64,000 nt of DNA from positions 174,226 through 238,225 of the forward strand of contig JAEZMV010000006.1 of assembly GCA_023414875.1 (NCBI GenBank), read 5' to 3'. Every line of letters starts with the position of its first letter. Position 1 is the first letter of the stretch. The notes under the pieces are model-generated. The model saw only the letters and a program-made list of their open reading frames with translations, had not been told where the DNA came from and ran no database searches. A program made the position numbers and the translations under genes. This DNA comes from Bacillota bacterium. GTDB taxonomy: Bacteria; Bacillota; Clostridia; Lachnospirales; Lachnospiraceae. Shown here one piece after another: positions 8,496 through 17,810 of the stretch.

Positions 8496-10022
8496 TTAAT
8501 CTAAATCATATAATGATAGATTTGGAAATGTGAAATAGGCGTCTAATCTATCATTGGGCACTTCCACGGTATAACTCATAGTTTCATATCCTTCTTTAAT
8601 AAAAGTAAGAACCCTGGTTCCTATGACTTTCTTAAAGCTACAGGGTGAAATACCCATAAAATCCCCATCCAGATACACCGAAGCACCGGTTGGATTTTGC
8701 ACATATATTAAGTGTTGATTATCTACAATCTCATCCTCCTCAGAGGAATCGTTATTATTTTCCTCACCATCATCAGGATTCGGTTCATTATCGGTTCCGA
8801 TTTCATCTGACGTATCTCCGGTGTTGGTATTGTCGGTACCGGAACTATTATCTGTACCGATATTGCTACTTGTATCGGGATTGTTATTCGGTCCCGTCGG
8901 TGTTACAATAGTATCCGTTTCCGTTACTTCTGCCGTATCTCTGCTGCTGACCTCAGGTAGACTAATCTTAACCGATTTGCCTGTGCTATCCAAATCCAGT
9001 ACGCCCTCATATGGCGTATATCCTCCTAAGGATACGGTTATTGTATGTTTTCCATAAGTAAGCTCGATAGGGTTTGCATAAGAAGTAAGCTCCCCATCTA
9101 TAAATAAATCCGCTCCAAATGGAGAAATCTCAAAGGTTACACTACCGTACTGCTGAACACCGCCTGGGCCAAGATCACTTAGAGATACATAGGAAACCTG
9201 GTTACGATATACCGAAATATTCTTGGTGGCGCTGAATTTGCCGTTTTCCACGGTAAGGTTAAAATCTCCTTCGCGTACCGTTATCTCCATATCCTCTGTG
9301 ATTTGCTGTATTGACTCATAGCCTACGGTGATATTCGCACCTAAAAATTTATCGTAATCCTCCAGTATGACGGTTCCGTGGCCTCTGGTTACAGTAATTG
9401 ACCAAATGGTCTCTTCATAACCTCGTACCGTAAGTTCATCCTGCTCTGCCAAATTATCAACTGTTATAAATTTATTCCCATCTAGAATTAGAACATCATT
9501 CGTGTATTTATATTTTGTAGTAGCTATCTTCATTACATTATCATCCGGATTAATATTTAAATTATTTACGCCAACATATTCCCAGGCTTTATTAGAAATA
9601 TTAAGATCTGTCAGTTTATTCTTATCCTTTTGATATGTTGCATCCACCATGGTTCCAATCGGAATTTGAGTTAATGAAATTACCAGACCATATTTATCCT
9701 TGACATTGGTACCTCCATTGTAGGTTAAGAGTTCTTCTTCCTGTTGATCAACAGCATATAAGGTAATCTGTTTATTTAAGGTATCAATATTCTTAACAAT
9801 TGCTAGAATCCCAACATCAGAGAATCCCAAAGCTTCGTTTTGTGTATCATTGCTTTGCTCTGTTATCTTACTTTTTTCACTTTTCGGTTTGATATTACTC
9901 GATGCTGATAACATCGCTGACGTCATAATTAACGTAAATATTCCTAACCCTATTAACAGAGTTAAAATCGGTCTTGTATTGATATGAAATCTATCCTTAT
10001 GTTCTTTTCTTCTTAGCTCCAT
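8496..10022 (-). CDS. Membrane-anchored PEGA-domain protein
   Basis: After about 18 basic residues, a hydrophobic segment (about residues 20-40 of the chosen start) anchors the protein, with the rest probably outside. Two PEGA-type modules are visible: ADLFIDGELTSY near residue 310 and ASVYLDGDFMGISPCSFK near 455. PEGA modules are small beta domains found in bacterial surface proteins. A linker of about 80 residues rich in Asp, Thr, Asn, Ser and Glu separates the modules. The ATG at 10022 with TGAGGGT upstream is preferred over a GTG at 10061. It lies about 80 bases after a CotS-like gene and is probably co-transcribed with it. Ligand unknown. Confidence 0.8.
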   Translation of the reverse strand: MELRRKEHKDRFHINTRPILTLLIGLGIFTLIMTSAMLSASSNIKPKSEKSKITEQSNDTQNEALGFSDVGILAIVKNIDTLNKQITLYAVDQQEEELLTYNGGTNVKDKYGLVISLTQIPIGTMVDATYQKDKNKLTDLNISNKAWEYVGVNNLNINPDDNVMKIATTKYKYTNDVLILDGNKFITVDNLAEQDELTVRGYEETIWSITVTRGHGTVILEDYDKFLGANITVGYESIQQITEDMEITVREGDFNLTVENGKFSATKNISVYRNQVSYVSLSDLGPGGVQQYGSVTFEISPFGADLFIDGELTSYANPIELTYGKHTITVSLGGYTPYEGVLDLDSTGKSVKISLPEVSSRDTAEVTETDTIVTPTGPNNNPDTSSNIGTDNSSGTDNTNTGDTSDEIGTDNEPNPDDGEENNNDSSEEDEIVDNQHLIYVQNPTGASVYLDGDFMGISPCSFKKVIGTRVLTFIKEGYETMSYTVEVPNDRLDAYFTFPNLSLYDLD

Positions 10023-10103
10023 CCACAGTACCCTCAATGATATGTAAACATCTGTATCCACTAGTATTATAGCTTACCTTTCCAGTTAATTCAATCACGG
10101 AAT

Positions 10104-11189
10104 CTATAGGATACTTTCCAGTCTCTGCAGGAATATCTCCTTCTTGGAATTTTGCTCTCCTATCGTATTAAGCTTTTGCGTATTTCTACCGGATACCCAG
10201 GATTTTTTACCATTATAATAAAAATTAGTGATTTTCCAGAACTTCTCCGGATACAGCAGTAAAAGATACAGTATTCTCAGTTCATCCTTAGAAATGGGTT
10301 TAACACGATCATAGGCCTCAATAATATTACTTCCGTATAAAATATCCCAATCATTCTTCTCCATAACCTTACGTATAAACTGATACAGGTCTGAGATCTG
10401 AAGTCCAATGTAGCTTTTTTCAAAATTAGTGGTTACCATCATACTTCCTCCGACGTTAAGATCCGTCGCTGTTAGAGGTTGCTTATTAACCCAGCCGGGT
10501 GGTATATAATTTTTTGACATAGCATCGGCCTTGCTTTTTAGCATAATAATATTATGATAGGTATAATTCCCGTGGCAGACCCTATGCCGGTTCACCGCCT
10601 CTTCTATCTGCCGAATATAAGAGGAGCTTGTCAAACGGTCCGCTGCCAATAAACCCTGTTCATAAAAGGTATCATAGTAATTCAGGTAAAGAAGCTCAAA
10701 TTCATTCTTCTGCTTCTTTTCCCGGATATATGCCTTGACCCGCTTTAATTCCCGGTTGCGTTTATCAAAGGTCTCCATCAGATCCGGAGATATGTTATGT
10801 TCCAATTGTTCCTTTGTAAAATCAACATCCGTTAATATACTGTGGATCCGTGCCAAATTAGCGGAAGCTGCTTCAATCTGAGACAATTCCTTCAAATTGC
10901 ATTCTTCACCCCAAAACCAATTTTTCATAATATACTGGCAGCCTGCACTATCCTCTGAAATGATATCCTCATCTATCGTTCTTACGAACAAATCCGTATT
11001 ATTGTAGCCATGAAGTGACAGATGTTCCTTTACCTTGTTCTCAAACAAGGCCCTGTTCTTGGAGCCTTCAAAGCACTTAAAAAGCTTTAGTCCACAATCA
11101 GTTTCTAATAAAAAGGCGCCTCTGGCTCTATATATATTGTATATCTTCAGACGATATCTTTTTAATGCTTCCTGACTTCTATCCTCCAC
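10104..11189 (-). CDS. CotS-like spore coat protein, probable pseudokinase
   Basis: Resembles the CotS/YutH group of aminoglycoside-phosphotransferase-fold spore coat proteins, roughly 360 residues. The N-terminal lobe shows LLETDCGLKLFKCFEG near residue 30. The catalytic loop reads CHGNYTYHN where active kinases have HGDxxxxN, and the metal-binding position reads TTNFE where an Asp is expected. Both catalytic aspartates are therefore asparagine, which suggests a structural rather than catalytic role. A GTG at 11189 follows GGGAGG at the right distance and is preferred over the TTG at 11204. Downstream is the PEGA-domain gene. Confidence 0.75.
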   Translation of the reverse strand: MEDRSQEALKRYRLKIYNIYRARGAFLLETDCGLKLFKCFEGSKNRALFENKVKEHLSLHGYNNTDLFVRTIDEDIISEDSAGCQYIMKNWFWGEECNLKELSQIEAASANLARIHSILTDVDFTKEQLEHNISPDLMETFDKRNRELKRVKAYIREKKQKNEFELLYLNYYDTFYEQGLLAADRLTSSSYIRQIEEAVNRHRVCHGNYTYHNIIMLKSKADAMSKNYIPPGWVNKQPLTATDLNVGGSMMVTTNFEKSYIGLQISDLYQFIRKVMEKNDWDILYGSNIIEAYDRVKPISKDELRILYLLLLYPEKFWKITNFYYNGKKSWVSGRNTQKLNTIGEQNSKKEIFLQRLESIL

Positions 11190-11267
11190 AGCTAATCCTC
11201 CCAACTAATGATAAAACCCGTCTTACTAATATTATGATATGACTTTCTAATTCATGAATACAAAAAA

Positions 11268-11369
11268 GAGTTTCGCATGCGAAACTCTCGCTCTGAGCGC
11301 TTTCTGCCAAAGGCAGATAAATTTCAATACGCGCGAGTGCGCAACCAAAAGCGAACCATAGTTCGCTTT
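11268..11369. repeat. Cluster of five short perfect inverted repeats
   Basis: Five consecutive palindromes fill about 100 bases: the 20-bp perfect palindrome 11268-11287; CGCTC-T-GAGCG at 11289-11299; CTGCC-AAA-GGCAG at 11304-11316; GCGC-GAGT-GCGC near 11331-11342; AAAGCGAAC-CATA-GTTCGCTTT at 11348-11369. Read on the minus strand, the first ends in a run of six T's and could terminate transcription before the CotS-like gene. The minus-strand open frame through the cluster has no good start and is not called. Confidence 0.6.
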
Positions 11370-11415
11370 GCAAAGATGCTTTTTTTATAGGCAAGCTCGG
11401 AGAACTTTCCTATAG

Positions 11416-11459
11416 AAAAAGACCTCAGAAAAATTCTTACGAATTATTCTAAGGTCTTT
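11416..11459 (-). terminator. Terminator of cca
   Basis: AAAGACCT (11418-11425) pairs with AGGTCTTT (11452-11459), extended by an AT-rich inner stem. On the minus strand five T's follow. It sits about 30 bases after the cca stop codon. Confidence 0.8.
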
Positions 11460-11490
11460 CTTAACATTTATAATAAGGGGCCTGTAAACA

Positions 11491-12876
11491 TTAGTCGTTC
11501 TTCAGCTTTCCTTCGACTAATATATCGTTCGCCATTGTTAACAAGGTGGTTTTTTGATTCAGTGCTGGGTTTTCAATTACTTCCGACAAGAGCCTGTCTA
11601 ATATTTCTCCCAGCTCTCGTCCGGGTTTATACCCTACCGTAATCAAATCATTTCCATTAATATTAAGTTCCTTTAAGCTGACGCATTCACCTTTGTTTTC
11701 GATATCACTGTAAAGCAGGATTGCCGACTGCAGTTTCTCATATTTTTCTTTAGTATGCTCCGGGTTTTTCGCGGAGGTGTCTGCCCTGTTTACTTCAAAT
11801 AAAAGCTTCATATATTCCTTACCGATTTTAGATGCCGCCTTGCGCATGCCTGACGGAGTTAAAACAAACCGATAGTCATGCCAGCGAATTAAATGTACGA
11901 CCGCCTCTAAGGTATCATTATCAAACTTTAGCCGTTTCAGTATCGTCTTCGCTGTCAATGCACCCTTTTCCTGATGCCCGTAAAAATGATTCTGTCCATC
12001 CTTGCCAAAACTGATCGTATTCGGTTTTTCGATATCATGAAGCAGCATCGTCCACCTAAGAATCGTTCTCTCTTTTAAGTCAAACAGCTTTTCCTCCTGA
12101 CTGCCTGCAATCATAGAGACCGCGTAGATTGTATGCTCTCCCACGGAATAAATATGATGAATATTATTTTGCTCCGTTCTCATCATAGCATCAAACTCCG
12201 GTAATATAACCGAAGTAATACCTGCTTCATAAAGAATTCTAAGGCGGTCAGGGTGATCCGATATTATAAGCTTGGTAAGCTCCACACGAATACGTTCTGC
12301 GCTGATATTGTTTAAATTTTGAGCTTTTTCCTTTATTGCCTTCATGGTAGCTTCATCGATCAAAAACCCCAGCTGTGCAGAAAAGCGTACGGCACGCAGA
12401 ATCCTTAAGGCATCTTCATCAAAACGTTCCTCGGCACTACCAACACAGCGGATTAATCTCTTCTTGATATCCTCCATGCCGCCAAACAAATCGATTACGC
12501 CTTCCTTTTCATTATATGCCATCGCATTAATGGTAAAATCCCTGCGTTTTAAGTCCTCTGTCAGGTTTGAGGTAAAGGAAACCTCCTTCGGATGACGATT
12601 GTCCTCATACTCTCCATCAAGTCGATAGGTTGTCACCTCATAATGATCCTTGTCCATCAAAACCGTAACCGTTCCGTGCTGTATCCCCGTATCCACGGTT
12701 CTTCTAAAAATCTTCTTTACCTCAGAAGGTGTGGCGGAGGTAGTAATATCCCAATCCTCCGGTTCCCTTCCCAAAATCATATCACGAACACAGCCGCCCA
12801 CAGCATATGCCTCAAATCCATGTTGATTCAATTCACTTATAATATCGTTCACTTTCTGTGGAATATGAAATGTCAT
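11491..12876 (-). CDS. cca: CCA tRNA nucleotidyltransferase with HD domain
   Basis: Adds or repairs the CCA end of tRNAs. The N-terminal nucleotidyltransferase motif is clear, with AVGGCVRDMILGREPEDWDI near residue 25 (GG and the DxD-type metal ligands). It is followed by RRDFTINAMAYN near 110 and the ERIRVEL segment of the neck. An HD-type phosphohydrolase domain follows, with LLHDIEKP near residue 290 and HLIRWHDYR near 335. The length of about 461 is usual for the HD-containing Gram-positive enzyme. ATG at 12876 has GGAGG five bases upstream and is preferred over 12888. Confidence 0.94.
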   Translation of the reverse strand: MTFHIPQKVNDIISELNQHGFEAYAVGGCVRDMILGREPEDWDITTSATPSEVKKIFRRTVDTGIQHGTVTVLMDKDHYEVTTYRLDGEYEDNRHPKEVSFTSNLTEDLKRRDFTINAMAYNEKEGVIDLFGGMEDIKKRLIRCVGSAEERFDEDALRILRAVRFSAQLGFLIDEATMKAIKEKAQNLNNISAERIRVELTKLIISDHPDRLRILYEAGITSVILPEFDAMMRTEQNNIHHIYSVGEHTIYAVSMIAGSQEEKLFDLKERTILRWTMLLHDIEKPNTISFGKDGQNHFYGHQEKGALTAKTILKRLKFDNDTLEAVVHLIRWHDYRFVLTPSGMRKAASKIGKEYMKLLFEVNRADTSAKNPEHTKEKYEKLQSAILLYSDIENKGECVSLKELNINGNDLITVGYKPGRELGEILDRLLSEVIENPALNQKTTLLTMANDILVEGKLKND

Positions 12877-12888
12877 AGCTGCCTCCAT

Positions 12889-13214
12889 ACTTATTATTTC
12901 TTAAACTATTGTGATTATAACAAAGTGATACCTGAATATCAAGGCTTTCAAAAGATGCCGATTATCTACTTCATCGAATTGCCATAGAACGCTCTCCTTC
13001 TGAATAAAGATTCTACAAAGCAGACTCTTTATTGAGAAGGACATAGTTTTCTATTAAATAATCCCTGAATACAAGATAGTTTTAATAAAGTGCCAAGGTA
13101 TATGAAGTATATGAAAGATAATAAAAGAGCCTATACATACCCTTCCACAATCTGGGCAAGAAGAATATGTTATAGGCTCTTTAAAAATATAATGTTTTAT
13201 GATATCAAATTATT
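12889..13214. other. Intergenic region holding the proS terminator
   Basis: Contains the proS terminator at 13124-13182 and, close to cca, the region where the cca promoter should lie. No gene is supported. Confidence 0.4.
13124..13182 (-). terminator. Terminator of proS
   Basis: A 12-bp stem AAAGAGCCTATA (13124-13135) with its complement (13171-13182), followed on the minus strand by TTTTATT. It lies about 30 bases after the proS stop. Confidence 0.75.
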
Positions 13215-14648
13215 TTAGTATGCCTTGCCCCAGTAGGTCATTGCCTTTGCAGGTTTTCCGCAGCATACACAGGTATCTGCGATATGCTCCTGTTCAAATG
13301 GCATACAACGCGAAGTTGCTCCTGTTTTTTCCTTTATCTCTTTCTCACAAGCCTCGTCCTGACACCACATTGCCTTGATAAAGCCCGGTTTCTCCGCTAC
13401 CAGCTTCTCGAACTCTTCCATATTAGCTGCGGTATAGGTATGAGTATCACGGTGAGCTCTCGCTCTTTCTAACATATCTTTTTGCATGGTTTCAAGAATC
13501 TCACCAGCTTTCACTTCGATCTCGTCAAGCGAAACCACAAGCTTCTCTCTGGTATCTCTTCTGACAATAACCGCCTGGTTCGCTTCAATATCCTTTGGAC
13601 CAATTTCAACACGGATCGGAATTCCGCGCATTTCCTGCTCACTGAATTTCCAACCGGGGCTCTTCTCGGAATCATCCACCTTAACCTTGAAAGCACTTAA
13701 TTTATCCTTAAGCTCAAAGGCTTTATCCAGGACGCCCTCCTTGTTCTGGTTGATCGGTATAATCATAATTTGCGTCGGAGCAATTCTTGGAGGTAGCACT
13801 AAGCCGCTGTCATCTCCATGGACCATAATAATCGCGCCGATAATTCTGGTTGACATCCCCCAGGAGGTCTGGTGTACATACTGTAAGGTATTATTCTTAT
13901 CTGTATACTGTATTTCGAAGGCTTTTGCAAAGCCATCACCAAAGTTATGGCTGGTTCCGGACTGCAATGCCTTACCGTCATGCATTAACGCTTCGATGGT
14001 GTAGGTTGCATGTGCTCCTGCAAATTTCTCCTTCTCCGACTTACGCCCCTTAATCATCGGGATAGCCAATACTCTCTCACAGAAATCTGCATATACATTG
14101 AGCATCTGAATGGTTCTTTCTTCCGCATCCTCAGCGGTGGCATGTGCGGTATGACCCTCCTGCCATAAAAACTCCATGGAACGTAGGAACGGTCTTGTTG
14201 TCTTCTCCCAACGAACCACAGAACACCACTGATTATACAGCTTCGGAAGATCTCTATGTGATTGAATGATCTTAGAATAGAAATCACAGAAAAGCGTCTC
14301 TGAAGTAGGTCTTACACACATTCTTTCCTGTAATGGCTCTAAACCTCCATGGGTAACCCATGCTACCTCCGGAGCAAAGCCCTCTACGTGGTCCTTCTCC
14401 TTCTGAAGGAGACTCTCAGGAATAAACATAGGCATATATACATTCTCTACTCCGGTTACTTTAAAATCAGCATCCAGCTGCTTCTGAATATTCTCCCAGA
14501 TCGCGTAACCGAGCGGTCGTAAAATCATGCATCCTTTAATACTTGAATATTCAACCAATTCTGCTTTCTTTACTACATCAGTGTACCATTGGGCAAAATC
14601 AACCTCCATGGAGGTAATCGCCTCAACCAGTTTCTTATCCTGTGCCAT
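13215..14648 (-). CDS. proS: Prolyl-tRNA synthetase, short archaeal/eukaryotic-like form
   Basis: Charges tRNA-Pro. The 477-residue product belongs to the form without the inserted editing domain: class II motifs appear as [15 protein letters not shown] near residue 40, [15 protein letters not shown] near 110, and [20 protein letters not shown] near 140. The C-terminal zinc-type domain has [10 protein letters not shown] and CVCCGKPA and ends in GKAY, as in this subfamily. The start is the ATG at 14648, with AAAGGAGAG upstream; a longer frame to 14726 runs into the repeat array. Expression is controlled by a T-box leader at 15252-15502, with a 99-bp tandem array in between. Confidence 0.96.
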   Translation of the reverse strand: MAQDKKLVEAITSMEVDFAQWYTDVVKKAELVEYSSIKGCMILRPLGYAIWENIQKQLDADFKVTGVENVYMPMFIPESLLQKEKDHVEGFAPEVAWVTHGGLEPLQERMCVRPTSETLFCDFYSKIIQSHRDLPKLYNQWCSVVRWEKTTRPFLRSMEFLWQEGHTAHATAEDAEERTIQMLNVYADFCERVLAIPMIKGRKSEKEKFAGAHATYTIEALMHDGKALQSGTSHNFGDGFAKAFEIQYTDKNNTLQYVHQTSWGMSTRIIGAIIMVHGDDSGLVLPPRIAPTQIMIIPINQNKEGVLDKAFELKDKLSAFKVKVDDSEKSPGWKFSEQEMRGIPIRVEIGPKDIEANQAVIVRRDTREKLVVSLDEIEVKAGEILETMQKDMLERARAHRDTHTYTAANMEEFEKLVAEKPGFIKAMWCQDEACEKEIKEKTGATSRCMPFEQEHIADTCVCCGKPAKAMTYWGKAY

Positions 14649-14720
14649 AATAATCTCTCCTTTATAATTAACCTTTAAATAATATGGTGTTGCATTTAGC
14701 CTTTCAGTGTTAAATGTTTG

Positions 14721-15218
14721 TCTCAATACTTTTATCCCGGACAGTATGGGTGTTGTAGCATGCTTTTCGAAGAATTAATACAACTAATGTGTTTAATACA
14801 TTTTGTTATAAAGTGTTTATCTCAATACTTTTATCCCGGACAGTGTGAGTATTGCAGCATGCTTTTCGGCGAATTAATACAACTAATGTGTTTAATACAT
14901 TTTGTTATAAAGTGTTTGTCTCAATACTTTTATCCCGGACAGTGTGAGTGTTGCAGCATACTTTTCGGCGAATTAATACAACTAATGTGTTTAATACATT
15001 TTGTTATAAAGTATTTGTCTCAATACTTTTATCCCGGACAGCGTGAGTGTTGCAGCATGCTTTTCGGCGAATTAATACAACTAATGTGTTTAATACATTT
15101 TGTTATAAAGTATTTGTTTCAATACTTTTATCCCGGACAGTGTGAGTGTTGCAGCATACTTTTCGGCGAATTACGAAGTCTGAGCAAGAAAAGTATGCTG
15201 TAATACTCACACTGTCCG
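14721..15218. repeat. 99-bp tandem repeat array ending in an inverted copy
   Basis: Five units start at 14721, 14820, 14919, 15018 and 15117, exactly 99 bp apart and differing by only a few bases. The fifth is partial and is followed by an inverted partial copy (15189-15218) that pairs with 15134-15163 over 30 bp with two mismatches. The array lies in the proS 5' leader, after the T-box terminator and before the ribosome binding site. Because 99 is divisible by three, a plus-strand open frame of 33-residue repeats exists, but it lacks a ribosome binding site and is not called as a gene. Confidence 0.92.
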
Positions 15219-15251
15219 TACACAACCTATTCACCACACCGAAAAGGCAAC

Positions 15252-15502
15252 AAAAAAGCCCTTCTGTCCACAAGGGACCGAAAGACTCGGCGGTACCACC
15301 CTAATTAACTGTTATCTTAACAGTTCTCTTTCCACCGTTAACGCCGGTGATACGTTGTATTTCGGGGAAGTGTTATAAACCTTCCTTTCATACAATGCTC
15401 CGAGGCCGGTTTAATAATATCTTCATAAGAAGCTCTCAGCCTTGCACTTCTCTCTCTGTGATGAGATGATTATCTACTATTCCTCTTCGTTGCATTTAAG
15501 TG
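15252..15502 (-). promoter_or_regulatory. T-box riboswitch for proS
   Basis: The minus strand carries the conserved T-box sequence GGGTGGTACCGCC at 15301-15289, which pairs with the NCCA end of uncharged tRNA. A terminator with stem AAGGGC and six T's (15257-15252) follows. Upstream are the stem I features GAAGAGGAATAGTAGA and AGAGAG. At the expected specifier position (15412-15397) the sequence reads AAACCGGCCTCGGAGC, which gives a proline codon, probably CCG at 15409-15407. Uncharged tRNA-Pro should allow read-through into proS. Confidence 0.92.
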
Positions 15503-15508
15503 TACCTA

Positions 15509-15537
15509 ATTTTATTCCAGAATATCTTCTTTGTCAA
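15509..15537 (-). promoter_or_regulatory. Promoter of the T-box/proS transcript
   Basis: Perfect TTGACA (15537-15532), 17-bp spacer, TAAAAT (15514-15509) on the minus strand, placing the RNA start near 15502. Confidence 0.8.
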
Positions 15538-15592
15538 GTAAATCTTCCTGTAAGTCCTTATTACTTCCTTCATCGGCATCCATATCTATTTA

Positions 15593-16693
15593 CTAATAAG
15601 AGATATCCTCTGCTCCGTCAGAGTATTCCGAGCTCTTAGTTTCCTCTGCTCTCTCATTAATTACCTTATAGACCGTCATAATAATCATTAAGCCGATCGG
15701 CCCCAGAATAAAGCCCGAGATTGAGAAAAGCTTCACACCGATATACATAGAAATCAGTGTAAACAGCGGCTTAATACCCAACCTGTTACCAATTAATTTT
15801 GGCTCTAATACCTCACGGATTATTTGGCAAATCAGATAAATTGTGATAAGAACTGCTGCTGTATATATATTCCCGTTAAGTAGTTTAATAATAGCCCATG
15901 GAATAAAAACAATTCCGCTTCCCAGTATGGGCAATGCATCCATTATGGCTATGCCTAAACCAAGCAAAACAGCATACTCATTCTTTAATAAAGTTAATCC
16001 GAGCACGCAGACTACAGCTACAATGGACATAATGATAAATTGTGAGCGAAGATAAGCGATGCCGGCTTCCGATAGTTTTATTGTAACCTTATGAATGTCT
16101 CTATATAACTCATTTTTTTCATAACGTTCCTTAAAGCCGGGTACATCCTTAGCCATCAAAACAGCAGATACAAATATGATCAGTAATATACCTGTAAATC
16201 CTATAAATTTAACCGTCAACGATATTGTCCGTTCTGTAATCTGAGGCATAATATCCGCTTTCACTTTATTAATCGTCTGTACGATATTATCGTCAACAAC
16301 TGTCCTCGCTGCACCATCACGAAGTCCCATGATCTCATCACAGTGCTTACAGATGGAATCCAGTCGATCCGCTATGACATTCATATAGATTGGTAAATTT
16401 CTGATAAATGCGATAGCCTGTTTTATCAGTATGTTAATTAATAAAATTATACTGGTGCCAAAGACCGCTATCAATAAAAGTAAGGATACCGATCCTCCAA
16501 CAACTCTAGGGATTTTTAATCGATGATACATAGTTTCTGTAACCGGACGAATAATCCACGCTAAGAAGTATGCAACGATAAACGGAAATAAAAGCGGCAA
16601 AAGATAGCGAAAGCTTAAATACACCCCGAAGGTGATTAAAACATTTGTAACAAACCATCGAAAACGATAGGATCTTTCTCCCCAGGATTTCAT
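15593..16693 (-). CDS. AI-2E family transporter (PerM/YtvI-like permease)
   Basis: A 366-residue integral membrane protein of the AI-2E/PerM family, with an N-terminal block of hydrophobic segments (about 20-85), a soluble loop (about 110-155), and a C-terminal block of four or five segments. The conserved GLGIAIMDALPILGSGIVFIP region near residue 250 is characteristic; YtvI, a sporulation membrane protein, is a close family relative. Transport of autoinducer-2 should not be assumed. The start follows AAGGGGGTG. It is probably monocistronic: a strong terminator lies upstream at 16756-16790. Confidence 0.85.
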   Translation of the reverse strand: MKSWGERSYRFRWFVTNVLITFGVYLSFRYLLPLLFPFIVAYFLAWIIRPVTETMYHRLKIPRVVGGSVSLLLLIAVFGTSIILLINILIKQAIAFIRNLPIYMNVIADRLDSICKHCDEIMGLRDGAARTVVDDNIVQTINKVKADIMPQITERTISLTVKFIGFTGILLIIFVSAVLMAKDVPGFKERYEKNELYRDIHKVTIKLSEAGIAYLRSQFIIMSIVAVVCVLGLTLLKNEYAVLLGLGIAIMDALPILGSGIVFIPWAIIKLLNGNIYTAAVLITIYLICQIIREVLEPKLIGNRLGIKPLFTLISMYIGVKLFSISGFILGPIGLMIIMTVYKVINERAEETKSSEYSDGAEDISY

Positions 16694-16755
16694 GCAGACA
16701 CCCCCTTAGAATTATTTACAGAGCAGCCAGATTACAATGATTATATTACCGGAAT

Positions 16756-16790
16756 TAAAAAGAGAATTCATTTTCAATGAATTCTCTTTT
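16756..16790. terminator. Bidirectional terminator, 16-bp perfect stem
   Basis: Arms 16756-16771 and 16775-16790 are perfect complements with a TTC loop and A-start/T-end tracts, so it can work in both directions. It follows the CMP-kinase-like gene on the minus strand. Confidence 0.85.
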
Positions 16791-16895
16791 TAATATTGTC
16801 TGTAAAACAAATATTTATATCCTTGGGGATAATTTGTAATTTAATAGTTAATATTATCTTAAATAGAATAATTTATCTATGGAAAATTTGCTATT

Positions 16896-17696
16896 CTATT
16901 CTTTTATTACTTCTACCGGTACATATGGAACTTCAGCTAGATATGCTGCTTTCGCCTGATCAAGCCCTTCCGTTACAAGATAATCCTCTTCTGTCTTTAT
17001 CACTTTAATCGTGGAGTCAATCATATAGGGAACTTCTTTATATTTCTCCAGGTATACCAAAAGCCTGATGGAATCCTCCGGTAAAATATCTGTCTTCCTC
17101 AGCAAGCGTTTTGGGGAAACTAACATTTTTGATTTATTTCCTAAACCGTTGTTATAATATTCTTCCGCTTCCATCACAATAATTTCAGCTATTTTGTCCG
17201 GTGAACAATAAGTACTGTCAATGATTAGATTATAATTGGAGAAATCCATATAATTTAGATTATAAATATCTTTATAACGAACTTTTTCTGTAGCAGCTCT
17301 CTCCGCCAGCAGCATTTTTGCTTCTTCAAGGGTTGAATATTTCTCTTCAGCACCTCTTTGGTCATTCATAACTCGCTCAGCCGCGGTTTCCAGACTAACC
17401 GATACAAATACTTTAAAGGATTGTTCAACAAAGTGCCAGGCCAGACGGGAATCAAAAATAATATCCTTATCTTTATTTTCTCTGGAAATTCTAGCCGTTT
17501 CATCATCAATCATTTTATCATATTTTTTATCACTACACATCAACTGGTTCAATTCTAAGGTTGTCATATTCATCTGCCTTGCCAATTCTCTCTGAACCTT
17601 GCCCGTGGAATATATCTCAAATTCGTATTTCTCATGTAACAGCCTACATATGGTAGATTTACCGCTTCCCAAATTGCCCGTAATCGTAATATGCAT
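16896..17696 (-). CDS. Cytidylate-kinase-like P-loop protein with C-terminal extension
   Basis: The N-terminal 185 residues resemble the AAA/CMP-kinase-like family (Cmk2 type), with the P-loop GNLGSGKST at residue 7, a DSRLAWHF motif near residue 82, and a lid region with basic residues near 100-140. The protein then runs 70-80 residues further than usual: a segment with LVSPKRLLRKTDILPEDS and a C-terminal part that ends in PYVPVEVIKE. Similar extended proteins are seen in clostridia, but the function of the tail is unknown. It is an isolated gene between the ABC importer operon and the AI-2E-type gene. Confidence 0.7.
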   Translation of the reverse strand: MHITITGNLGSGKSTICRLLHEKYEFEIYSTGKVQRELARQMNMTTLELNQLMCSDKKYDKMIDDETARISRENKDKDIIFDSRLAWHFVEQSFKVFVSVSLETAAERVMNDQRGAEEKYSTLEEAKMLLAERAATEKVRYKDIYNLNYMDFSNYNLIIDSTYCSPDKIAEIIVMEAEEYYNNGLGNKSKMLVSPKRLLRKTDILPEDSIRLLVYLEKYKEVPYMIDSTIKVIKTEEDYLVTEGLDQAKAAYLAEVPYVPVEVIKE

Positions 17697-17810
17697 GATT
17701 TATCCTCTCTCTTTCCTCGGGGACTTAAACCTATTTACCTTGATTTTTCATGAAGTCCTTATTAATACAGTATTATAGCTGATACCTAAAAAAAATACAA
17801 CCTTCCTGGT

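Noticed and set aside
11179..11394. Minus-strand frame of 71 codons through the palindrome cluster
   Set aside because: No ribosome binding site; it overlaps the hairpins and the CotS-like start region, and its product looks random.
14718..15203. Plus-strand open frame of five 33-residue repeats
   Set aside because: It exists only because the repeat unit is 99 bp, divisible by three. There is no ribosome binding site, and the sequence lies in the proS leader on the opposite strand.
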